Position numbers and translations under genes: made by a program. The notes beneath the pieces are model-generated. The model was not told the DNA's origin. It was given only the letters and a program-made list of their open reading frames with translations, and did no database searches. 64,000 bases of DNA from Streptomyces sp. HPF1205 (GTDB lineage: Bacteria > Actinomycetota > Actinomycetes > Streptomycetales > Streptomycetaceae), in NCBI RefSeq assembly GCF_020400825.1, contig NZ_JAINVH010000038.1:17855-81854 (forward strand). The letters run 5' to 3'. Shown piece by piece: positions 1 to 7,352 of the stretch. Every line of letters starts with the position of its first letter. Position 1 is the first letter of the stretch.

Positions 1-74
1 ACCAGGCCGGTCTGCACTGGCTGGAGCAGACGCTGTACCGCTACGACGTGCACGTGGGTGCGCCGCCCAGCTGA
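1..74 (+). CDS. C-terminal end of an upstream gene (partial)
   Basis: An open frame enters from the left edge and ends at a TGA at 72-74. The 23 visible residues include WLEQTLYRYDVHVG. Third codon positions are nearly all G or C, which supports real coding. Too little is present to name a family. Confidence 0.5.
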   Translation, partial: QAGLHWLEQTLYRYDVHVGAPPS

Positions 75-454
75 GCCACCCGCATACGGACCGCGCCGCA
101 ACCGCCGGATCCGGATGCCGGCCGGGTGAGAGCCGGGTACGCGTCGGGCAAGTCCCGGGTACGGGAGAATTCCGGGCTCCCGACGACTTTTCGCCAATGG
201 CATCATCGGATTCGGCACACCTGGCGCAGAGGGGGGAGTCCATCGGCACGCCGCCGGAGCGCCGGATCCGCAGCATGCATTCGACTTCGCCTTCCGGCAC
301 ATTCTTCCGGACGCTTTTTCCGACCCATACGGCAGCACTGCGCGCTCTCGCCACAGGCGACACTGACGGTTCATTCACACACCCGCATCACCCGCGGCGC
401 ACAATTCCCTCAGTTTCCGTTCCGCGTATCCCAGCACAAGCCCCGGAGGTACCC
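75..454. other. Intergenic region upstream of the vWA gene
   Basis: About 380 bases without a convincing gene. The frame of the next gene stays open back to 197, but that part lacks typical codon bias and has no ribosome binding site. No clear promoter or terminator was recognised. Confidence 0.4.
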
Positions 455-1138
455 ATGTCAGCATTCACAGAGGGCGAAAAGTTCGCGATCTTCCCGGTGA
501 TCCTGGTCGTCGACGTGTCGCTGTCGATGAGCGGGCAGCCGCTGGCCGAGATCAACAAGGCGCTGCCGGCGATGCAGCAGGCGATCATCGACGACCCGAC
601 AACCGGCGAAGTGGCGCGGGTGGCGGTGGTCACGTTCTCCGACTCGGCCACCTGCGTGCTGCCGCTGTGCGACATTGCGCAGGCCCAACTGCCGTTCCTC
701 ACGGTCCAGGGCGGCACCAACTTCACCGAGGGACTGCGGATGGCCCGCGAGACGATCATCAGCGGCATCCAGGCGTACCCCAGGGGCACCAGCTACCACC
801 AGCCAGTCGTCTTTTTCATCAGCGACGGCGAGCACAACGCCTACCAGCACTGGGGCGACGAGTTCGCCAGGCTGACCGACAAGCAGGACAAGTACGGGGC
901 GCAGGTAGTGAGTTTCGGCTTCGGCGATGCGAACCGGGACGTCATAGCGCAGGTGTCCACCGGCAACGCGTTCTTCTCCCGGGACGTCGACCCGGCCGTG
1001 GCGGTCCGGGAGATCCTGCACACAATCCTGCGGAGCATCCGGATGACGTCCGGCACCATCCAGTCGGGCGCCTCGGCCGGCCTGGTGGTGCCGACTGACG
1101 CGGACCACTTCACGCGACTGCCCGTCAGGCAGTCCTGA
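455..1138 (+). CDS. TerY-like von Willebrand factor A domain protein
   Basis: A 227-residue cytoplasmic vWA protein. The metal-ion-dependent adhesion site is visible as D20-V-S22-L-S24 after a hydrophobic strand, followed by a Thr-containing GGTNFTEGL motif and a later SDGEHN loop. The ATG at 455 is preceded by GGAGGT at 445-450; an upstream extension has no such signal. Its TGA overlaps the ATG of the PP2C gene by one base (TGATG), so the two are translationally coupled, and a kinase gene follows. This vWA + PP2C + kinase trio matches the TerY-P triad known from comparative genomics of tellurite-resistance (Ter) linked systems. There the vWA protein is thought to be a scaffold or substrate controlled by phosphorylation. 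That role is inference here; the fold call is strong. Confidence 0.85.
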   Translation: MSAFTEGEKFAIFPVILVVDVSLSMSGQPLAEINKALPAMQQAIIDDPTTGEVARVAVVTFSDSATCVLPLCDIAQAQLPFLTVQGGTNFTEGLRMARETIISGIQAYPRGTSYHQPVVFFISDGEHNAYQHWGDEFARLTDKQDKYGAQVVSFGFGDANRDVIAQVSTGNAFFSRDVDPAVAVREILHTILRSIRMTSGTIQSGASAGLVVPTDADHFTRLPVRQS

Positions 1139-2322
1139 TGTCGCCGTTCGGCTTGTCGTGGACGCGGACGCGCACGCCGGGTACCGCCGCGACGGAGTCC
1201 GCCGATGCCGCGCCGGCCGCCGCCGGACCGCCGGATCCCGGCACTGCCCCGCGCGACGGCGGTTCACCGGTTCCGGGATCGCCGTCGCCTGCCGAGGCCA
1301 GACCGGCCCTGCCACCGGACGTCGGCAGCGTATTCGCCGAACTGCCCACCGCCGCCCCGCGCGTGGGCCACGTCCCGGGACAGGTCGTGCCACGGCTGGC
1401 ACCGCTGGCCACCGGGCTGCCGAGTGTGCGGGTGGACGCCGGCCTGCTGGGCGGGCGTTGGCTGGCAGGGGCGAGCACGACCGGCCTCGGGCACCTCAAG
1501 GAGGGGACGACCGGTCAGGACGTCTACCGCTATGCCCTCGCGGACGACGGGTCCGCCCTGGTGCTCGCGGTCTGCGACGGCCTCGGCTCGCGGCCCACCA
1601 CATCCCAGATCGGCTCGGCGTTTTTGGCCGCCTACGCCTGCGAGGCACTGGCCGCCGTCAGCGCCGAGCAGTTGGCCGCCGGGGCGGAGGCCGCGCTGCG
1701 CGAGGCGCTGGTGGGCGCCAACTTCCGCGCATTGCAGTACCGCAACGATGCCGAGCCCGACCTGAGCGACCGCGACCTGGCCTGCACCGTACTGCTGTGC
1801 CTGCTGCCGCTCACCGGCCCCGGCACCGCCGACGACCCGGCCGCCCACTTCCTGCGGGTCGGCGACGGCAACGCCTTCACGCTCAGCGGCGACGCATACG
1901 CCGAGGTGTTCGAGCGCGGCGACGGTCCGGCCAACGTCGTCCTCGCCTCGCTGCCTCATCCGGCGCCGGAGTCCCTGATCGAGTACACCGAGTTCCCGCT
2001 GACCGGAGTGGACGCGGTCGTTCTGGCCACCGACGGGCTGGCCACCGACGTCTTCGACTCCTCGGCCGTCCGCCGTTGGCTTGCGTCCAACTGGGAGCGG
2101 CCCTGTGGCCCGGCCCGGATGCTGGACGCGCTGCGTTACCGCCGTCAGGGCTCGCACGACGACCGTACGGCGCTGGTCGCCTGGTCCACCGGGCAGTCCG
2201 CGGCAGCGGCCGGCGCGGCAGCCGGCAGGGTCCGTGGCCCGGTACCGTCCGCCCCGGACGTGACCCCCGCGGAGTCGGGGACGCAGGCCGTGGCCGACCC
2301 GGATCCGGGAGCCGGCGGATGA
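1138..2322 (+). CDS. PP2C-family serine/threonine phosphatase of the vWA triad
   Basis: A 394-residue protein with a roughly 115-residue Pro/Ala-rich N-terminus and then a PP2C-type catalytic domain. Metal-binding motifs are visible: VCDGLGS with Asp147, RVGDGN, ATDGLA with Asp299, and SHDDR near residue 342. The domain is predicted to dephosphorylate Ser/Thr in a metal-dependent way. The likely partners are the neighbouring kinase and vWA protein. Its start overlaps the vWA stop by one base and its end overlaps the kinase start by four (ATGA at 2319-2322), so all three should be made from one transcript. The short C-terminal tail is low-complexity. Confidence 0.85.
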   Translation: MSPFGLSWTRTRTPGTAATESADAAPAAAGPPDPGTAPRDGGSPVPGSPSPAEARPALPPDVGSVFAELPTAAPRVGHVPGQVVPRLAPLATGLPSVRVDAGLLGGRWLAGASTTGLGHLKEGTTGQDVYRYALADDGSALVLAVCDGLGSRPTTSQIGSAFLAAYACEALAAVSAEQLAAGAEAALREALVGANFRALQYRNDAEPDLSDRDLACTVLLCLLPLTGPGTADDPAAHFLRVGDGNAFTLSGDAYAEVFERGDGPANVVLASLPHPAPESLIEYTEFPLTGVDAVVLATDGLATDVFDSSAVRRWLASNWERPCGPARMLDALRYRRQGSHDDRTALVAWSTGQSAAAAGAAAGRVRGPVPSAPDVTPAESGTQAVADPDPGAGG

Positions 2323-3923
2323 AACAACTGACCGGTACGACGGGACTGCGCTATGCGGTCTCGGACGACTTGCTCGGCTCGGGCGGTGAGGCGAAGCTGT
2401 ACCGCTGCACCGACGCGCGCGGCAATGCCCGCGTCTACAAGAAGTACGAGAAGCCGGGCGGACGGGAGACAGCCGCCCGGCTGGGCAAACTCCAGCGGAT
2501 CGGTCTGGACATCGTGCAGTCCGCTGAGCGGTCCCGGACGTTCGCCGACTCCCCCAGTTCGTCGATCAACTGGCCGATCGACCTGGTGCAGGACACACGG
2601 GGGCGGGTCGACGGGGTGATCCTGCCGCTGATCCCCGCCCAATTCATGCAGCCGTCGCGCCCGGCCAGGACGCTGGACTTCCTCACCCTGGCGCGGTCCG
2701 TCCCACCGCCCCCGGATGCCAAGGTGCGTGTCGGCGTACTGATCCGGCTGTGCAACATCATCGGTTACCTGCAGTCGCAGCACCTGGTGCACGGCGACGT
2801 GTCCGCGAAGAACATCGTGTGGAGCGCCGACCCGCCGCAGGTGTACCTGATCGACTGCGACGGTCTCCAGCCCTTCCACCCGGCCCCCACGAAGGGCGTG
2901 GTCACCATCGGCTGGGAGGATCCGCGCACGGTCCGCAAGGAGATCCCGGCGCACGACCAGTACAGCGACCGCTACGCGCTGGCCCTCGCCCTGTACCGAG
3001 GGCTGTTCCTCAACCCGGGAAGGCTGGCGTACCGGAATGACGGTAGCTGGCCGAAGCCGGCGGCCTTCCCGCCCGGCCTCGACCCAGGGCTGCGCCGGCT
3101 CTTCGGACGGGCACTGGACGACCCGCGCGCCACCGACACCAGACCCACTGCCAACGAGTGGGTCGCGGCTTTGACCAGTGCGTTCATCAGCGGCAGCGGC
3201 TACCGGCAGCGAGCGCTCGCCGTGCTGGACGCGCACGCGCAGGAGCACCGCGACGCGTACGCGAGGTCGGCGCGGCAAACAGTAACTCTCACCGGGGGAC
3301 CGGCCGCGGCCATCGCGCCGAATCCCGTCCCTTCACCGGGCGCCGCGGCGCCCACCCGCGGGCGCGTCCGCACCCCGCAGACCCTGGTCGTGCCGCAGGG
3401 CACGCGGCCGGCGCCGACGACAGCGCCGCGCGCGCCCCAGAAGTTCCACCCGCTGCCGCAGCCCCCTCCGAAGCGCAAGCGCAACGTGGCGGCCTGGGTG
3501 CTGGTGCCGCTGGTCCTGCTGGCCGCCGGAGGCACGGGCACCGTGTGGTTTGAGCACCACCAGCGGCAGACCTCCACGCGGCAAGAGGCGCCCCCGTCGG
3601 CACCGCCGTCGGTGACAGCCTGCCCCACGACGGTGACCTCCCACCTGCCTGCCGACCGGCGGCAGGGAGCGATCCTCCTGCACCACTACCTCACCCGGCT
3701 GCACGACATCACCTTGTGCACGACCAGCGACGGCGCCATCTACTACCACGGCGAGGTACGCGACAAGCCGCAGCTCGGCAGCATCACGGTGCTCGCCGAG
3801 CGCACCGCCACCGGCTACGTCGCGCGGAACCAGGGCTACACGTACACGATCCACGGTTCGCAGGTCACCGTGGGCCTGCCCGACCGCAAGAGCGCCAGCT
3901 ACGCGCTCGTCCCGGCGGGTTGA
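2319..3923 (+). CDS. Protein kinase-like membrane protein of the vWA triad
   Basis: A 534-residue protein. It has a glycine-rich loop (LGSGGEAKLYR, from about residue 19) and a catalytic loop HGDVSAKN beginning at His158. The usual DFG is replaced by IDCDG (Asp179 and Asp181), as in lipid-kinase-like or atypical kinases. A Pro-rich linker leads to one transmembrane segment at about residues 389-411, preceded by a KRKRN basic stretch. The remaining roughly 120 residues would lie outside the cell. The kinase domain is therefore cytosolic with an extracytoplasmic sensor-like tail. With the overlapping vWA and PP2C genes it completes a TerY-P type triad. Substrate and stimulus are unknown; activity despite the changed DFG is inferred from the intact HGD and N residues. 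Confidence 0.8.
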   Translation: MKQLTGTTGLRYAVSDDLLGSGGEAKLYRCTDARGNARVYKKYEKPGGRETAARLGKLQRIGLDIVQSAERSRTFADSPSSSINWPIDLVQDTRGRVDGVILPLIPAQFMQPSRPARTLDFLTLARSVPPPPDAKVRVGVLIRLCNIIGYLQSQHLVHGDVSAKNIVWSADPPQVYLIDCDGLQPFHPAPTKGVVTIGWEDPRTVRKEIPAHDQYSDRYALALALYRGLFLNPGRLAYRNDGSWPKPAAFPPGLDPGLRRLFGRALDDPRATDTRPTANEWVAALTSAFISGSGYRQRALAVLDAHAQEHRDAYARSARQTVTLTGGPAAAIAPNPVPSPGAAAPTRGRVRTPQTLVVPQGTRPAPTTAPRAPQKFHPLPQPPPKRKRNVAAWVLVPLVLLAAGGTGTVWFEHHQRQTSTRQEAPPSAPPSVTACPTTVTSHLPADRRQGAILLHHYLTRLHDITLCTTSDGAIYYHGEVRDKPQLGSITVLAERTATGYVARNQGYTYTIHGSQVTVGLPDRKSASYALVPAG

Positions 3924-3953
3924 GCGCGTACGGTGTCGAGCCGGCCCGTGCGG

Positions 3954-4544
3954 TCAGCGGGCCGGAGCGGCGATCCCCGGGCCGGGTTCCAGTCCAGGAC
4001 CCGGGCCCGGCTCCAGCCCCGGGACCAGCCCCAGGTCGGAACGCAGGCTGGTGCGCAGCTCGGTGAGGCGTGTCCAGCACCGCCGGATCTCCGCCTCGGC
4101 GGCCTCGACGGCCGTGCCGTCCGGATCCGGTGTGAGCCGCATCAGTGAGCCGTAGAGCGCCCCGAGTGTCCGGTTGGCTGTCCGCAGGGCTTCAAGGACG
4201 GGTGCGGGCACGGTCATCTGCGCCTGCGCGTAGGTGTTCCGGTACGCGGCCCGCACGGTGTGCAGCACATTGGCCGCTTCGCCCGGGTCGGCGCCGCGCC
4301 GCAGCACGTGGCAGTAGTCGGACAGCGCGGTCAGATACTGCCGGGCCGCAGCATTCAGCTCCGCGTACTGTGCGGTACGCACCTCGCGTAGGCGGTGGCG
4401 CTCGCGTTCCGCCGACCGCAGGTCGCTGTGGTCCCGGTCCGCACGGTGCGTCCGCTCGGCCTGGCGGTACGTCAGCAGCGCCGACGCCAGGGTCCCGATG
4501 ATTCCGACCGAGCCCACCACCAGGGCCGCCGTACCCTCTCCCAT
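3954..4544 (-). CDS. Small membrane-anchored protein with helical domain
   Basis: A 196-residue protein. Residues about 5-25 (ALVVGSVGIIGTLASALL) form one hydrophobic helix, followed by a charged RQAERTHRADRD stretch typical of a cytosolic coiled coil. A long helical region follows and the C-terminus has a short PGPG-rich repeat. Proteins of this shape (N-terminal membrane helix, about 150 helical residues) are common hypothetical proteins in Streptomyces. The gene converges on the kinase gene and is not part of that operon. No function can be assigned. Confidence 0.65.
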   Translation of the reverse strand: MGEGTAALVVGSVGIIGTLASALLTYRQAERTHRADRDHSDLRSAERERHRLREVRTAQYAELNAAARQYLTALSDYCHVLRRGADPGEAANVLHTVRAAYRNTYAQAQMTVPAPVLEALRTANRTLGALYGSLMRLTPDPDGTAVEAAEAEIRRCWTRLTELRTSLRSDLGLVPGLEPGPGPGLEPGPGIAAPAR

Positions 4545-4707
4545 GGCCTTGTCCCCTCGTCACGGGGGCCGTGCGTCCCCCTTGAGTCTTTTGCCCGGGA
4601 CGGCGGTACGGCACCGGGTACCGTCCGGGCCGGTCGGGGACGGCATCCGGGCAGCGACCGGGTGCAGGTGCGGACAGCGATGCTGTGCGAAGCGGGAGCC
4701 GGCGCGG

Positions 4708-5820
4708 TCAGCGGCCCGGCGACGGCCCGTACCCGGCCAGGACATCAACGACCAGGCCGGCGTTCTCCCAGCGGCGCGTGACCAGGTGGACATCCCAGGA
4801 CGGGTTTTCGGCAAGCGCCGGGCCCAACGCGGCGAGCATTCTGCGGAGGCTGTCCTCCGGCGCCAGCCCGCCACGGCCGGCCCCGAGCAACGGCAGGCAC
4901 AGCGAGCGCAACGGCGGTTCGAACGCGTTCTGTTCGGCCGCCGCACACGTGAAGACCCGGGTCACGGCAGTCTCCACCGCTCCGGGCGGGACCTCGTATC
5001 CTTCGCCGGCGCGCGGGGTGACGACCGCCGCGTGGTAGATCCGGCGGACCGAGCGGGCGGCGAGGGCGCCGGACGTGGTGGCCACCACCGTGCCGGGAGC
5101 GACCGGCAGGCCCGGTGAGGCGAATCTGACCAGCCAGTTGTGGAGTTCCGCCGCCACCAGGTCCTCAAGGATCCCGCCCGCCGCGTCCCGCCGGGCCCCC
5201 GCCCGGCGCAGACTGCCGGAGGTCGTGGGACGGAAGGTGCGGGACATCTCCAGGTAGGTGTTCTCCGATGCCACCAACACGTCGATGCCGCTGAGCAGTT
5301 CGATGGAGGTGGTGTGCACGGTGAGCGGGACGGTGCCGTGCGCGAAGCCGACCCGCACGGTCTGCGGTGACAAAGGCGGGCGGCTCGACGGCTGCTGCGT
5401 GGCCGTGGCCCGGTGGGCCCGGCACAGGCTGAGAACGGCCTCCGCCGTCTGCTCGACGACCAGCTTTTCCTGATGTTTGCGAAAGTGCTCGGTGCCGACG
5501 CCGAAGCACCTGGCGGCCTCCCGCCGCCGGTCCTGCGCGTACCAGTCCTTGGTGCCGTGCCCCACACCGAAGGTGAACTCGGCCGCGCGGCGCAGCGCTT
5601 CCCCGCTCAGTTCACCGACTGCCGCGCCCAGCAGCTTCTCCACCGCTTCCGGAGGCACCTCGTGGTCCGAGGCGAATCCGCAGGCGACCGCCGCCGAGCG
5701 GAGCGCCGGCAACTGCAGCCTGCGCAGCCGTAACAGACCGTTGACCCGTACCGAGTTCAGCTCCGAGACGAGATCCGGGAGCGCGGCGGCGCCGGACTCG
5801 GCACCGGGAACGAGGCTCAT
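4708..5820 (-). CDS. Macro-domain-like protein
   Basis: A 370-residue protein taken from the ATG whose complement is at 5818-5820, behind a CTGGGG-like site; the frame stays open to 6192 but the extra part lacks coding character. The first 170 residues are helical. From about residue 200 there is a macro-domain pattern: a VASENTYLEM strand, an AGGILEDLVAAELHNW helix, APGTVVATTSG, and LPLLGAGRGGLAPEDSLRRML, which matches the G-x-G-x-G-G-h phosphate-binding loop. Macro domains bind ADP-ribose or related nucleotides and some remove ADP-ribose from targets. Whether this one is a reader or a hydrolase cannot be told. It stands alone between the triad region and the insertion cluster. Confidence 0.65.
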   Translation of the reverse strand: MSLVPGAESGAAALPDLVSELNSVRVNGLLRLRRLQLPALRSAAVACGFASDHEVPPEAVEKLLGAAVGELSGEALRRAAEFTFGVGHGTKDWYAQDRRREAARCFGVGTEHFRKHQEKLVVEQTAEAVLSLCRAHRATATQQPSSRPPLSPQTVRVGFAHGTVPLTVHTTSIELLSGIDVLVASENTYLEMSRTFRPTTSGSLRRAGARRDAAGGILEDLVAAELHNWLVRFASPGLPVAPGTVVATTSGALAARSVRRIYHAAVVTPRAGEGYEVPPGAVETAVTRVFTCAAAEQNAFEPPLRSLCLPLLGAGRGGLAPEDSLRRMLAALGPALAENPSWDVHLVTRRWENAGLVVDVLAGYGPSPGR

Positions 5821-6423
5821 CACCCCAGCATGCCACTGCGGCGTGGCGGCATCCCGGCCTTCAGGGCACTGTCGAGGCGGAACTCGCGGACTCCGGGTGG
5901 TGCGCCTCCGGTTTGCCCTGCTGCGATCCAGGCGGGCGGTCGGGCATCGTTCGCGTGGCCTTCCGGTGCTGGGGGCGGTCTCGGGACCGGCTCTTGGCGG
6001 CCTCACACGTGGTACGCCCGCGCGCCGTGAACACCGCCACCGTTGTGAGGCCAGTGGTGTCGACGAGGGTCCGGCGGACGCCCGCGTGGTGAGGAGCAGG
6101 CCGTTACGGACCGCGTCTTCCCGCCGCTCGGAACGGTGCCCGCCCCGTCGACGGGGGTGGTGCAGATGGGCTGTCGGTGCGTCAACTGTCAATGGTGAGA
6201 CCTTTGTTGACCGAGTGACGCATGGATGTCATGATGCAGCGGGTCGAGCGAGAAAAGATATGATCTTTATTGATCGGTTCCCAGCAGAGTCGCCGTCGAA
6301 GCAGCGCAACAGGCGCACGGTTGAACGGCCTCTGCGTCGCCGTGGAGCACGTCCACCGACCAGGTTCCGCGGCCACGCCTGCTCGTCCCTGCCGCGTGCA
6401 TCGCCGAACGGAGGTCGACGCTG
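5821..6423. other. Intergenic region, about 600 bases
   Basis: No supported gene. Several frames are open on both strands but none has a ribosome binding site or recognisable protein. The stretch around 6180-6280 is clearly less GC-rich than its surroundings and holds a promoter-like sequence, listed separately. Confidence 0.4.
6207..6235 (+). promoter_or_regulatory. Candidate housekeeping promoter for the BtrH-like gene
   Basis: TTGACC (6207-6212), a 17-base spacer and CATGAT (6230-6235) resemble a sigma-70/HrdB promoter. It lies in a locally AT-rich stretch about 190 bases upstream of the gene at 6424. Motif match only. Confidence 0.35.
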
Positions 6424-6969
6424 TTGTCCGTCGACGAGATGACCAAGCTGCCGGGTGTGGAGCGGATTCGCACCCAGGACCCGAACAACCACCTGCACTG
6501 TCGAAAGACCCAGCTCCTGGCGTACGTCGGCGGCCTGACACCGTGGTCCGACCTGCTGATGTACGGGGCGCTGGGCTCCACCTCGGCCATCCACCGCCAC
6601 TGCTACCTGGGCGGCCGGGACCGCTGGGCGTTCGAGACCCCGTACGTGACCGACGACGACCTGCGCCTGCTGGGGTTCGAGGTGCTGCCGGCCGGAGCCG
6701 CGGACGACCTGGCCCGGTTGGAGTCGGGCCTCCCCCGGTTGGAGTCGGGCCTCACCCAGTACCTGGCCGCCGGACAGCCCGTGCTCTTCTACGCGCCCCG
6801 GCACCATTTCCCGTACTGGATGGACTTCATGCGCCGCGTCGGCACGCTCCCCGAGGAGTACGGGCTGCTGCACTCGTTCCTCGTCTGCGGGGCGAGCAGC
6901 ACTCAGGTACTGCTGGTCGACAACGTCGCCGACGACCACGAGTACTTCGCACTGACACGGCAGCTGTAG
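6424..6969 (+). pseudogene. BtrH-like N-terminal (cysteine-peptidase-fold) protein, 3' end disrupted
   Basis: The frame begins with TTG at 6424, eight bases after GGAGGT (6410-6415), and reads about 181 residues until a stop inside the IS701 left end. Cys26 in HLHCRKTQLLAYVG, a later GLLHSFLV histidine and LLVDNVADD resemble the BtrH N-terminal domain, a C39-peptidase-like fold. BtrH of butirosin biosynthesis moves an acyl chain from a carrier protein to an amine. If the IS701 element and the group II intron are removed, the frame runs RQLP and then meets TGA at 12849. Only nine bases further on, in the same frame, begins the coding sequence at 12858, which may be its C-terminal half. An in-frame 21-bp duplication lies at 6715-6756. 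The family call is moderate; the disruption is clear. Confidence 0.55.
6715..6756 (+). repeat. In-frame 21-bp tandem duplication
   Basis: Two adjacent 21-base units (6715-6735 and 6736-6756) differ at one base and duplicate the residues RLESGLP/RLESGLT within the BtrH-like protein. The near identity suggests a recent slippage event. Confidence 0.85.
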
Positions 6970-7001
6970 TTCTTGATCGGTGAGGTATCGCTGCTGGTCA
7001 G
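6966..7001 (+). repeat. IS701 left inverted repeat
   Basis: Begins GTAGTTCTTGATC and ends GTATCGCTGCTGGTCAG. It matches the reverse complement of 10882-10917 at 33 of 36 bases and is preceded by the target duplication AGCT. Confidence 0.9.
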
Positions 7002-7336
7002 GTCGTCGCAGCGGCGGTGATGTTGTTCCATCTTTGGTGGGCCTGGGCGGCTTGGTGTTGGTGGTGGCGGCGCCAGGCGGACCAGTGCAGGAGGTGGTCG
7101 CGGTCGCGTCGGGGGTGGGGCAGGGCAGTGATCCGTAGCAGGCGGAGCAGTTCGCGGCCGCTGGCTGGGGCGAGTTCGCCGCCGGTGGTGGCCATGGTGG
7201 CAGTGCGGGCGCGGGCGATCGCGAGGACGGCTGCGGCGAGCATGCTGATCAGGGTCCAGCGCATCCAGGAGTTCCAGCAGGTGGTCTGGCCCTGGTCGAG
7301 GCCGCAGACGCCCTTTGTCAGCTGGAAGTCTTCCTC
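6998..7336 (-). pseudogene. IS701 transposase, C-terminal fragment
   Basis: The fragment begins at the recombination junction and reads EDFQLTKGVCGLDQGQ, CWNSWMRWTLISMLAAAVLAIARAR and so on to a stop in the left inverted repeat. This is the conserved C-terminal part of IS701-type DDE transposases, including the RWRVEEDFQ..KG catalytic-Glu region. The first part of that motif (CRWRVE) is encoded about 2.5 kb away at 9822. The two halves fuse in frame if the nested element is excised. Confidence 0.88.
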
Positions 7337-7352
7337 AGTCCGCCACCCGTAA
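7321..7352 (+). other. Recombinant attachment site (attL) of the nested recombinase element
   Basis: Left of the core the sequence is IS701 transposase (CTGGAAGTCTT); right of it the sequence is foreign (AGTCCGCCACCCG). The core shared with the other junction is CCTC at 7333-7336. See the element at 7337-9821. Confidence 0.75.

Noticed and set aside
197..454. N-terminal extension of the vWA gene
   Set aside because: The frame is open, but codon bias is poor and GGAGGT directly precedes the ATG at 455.
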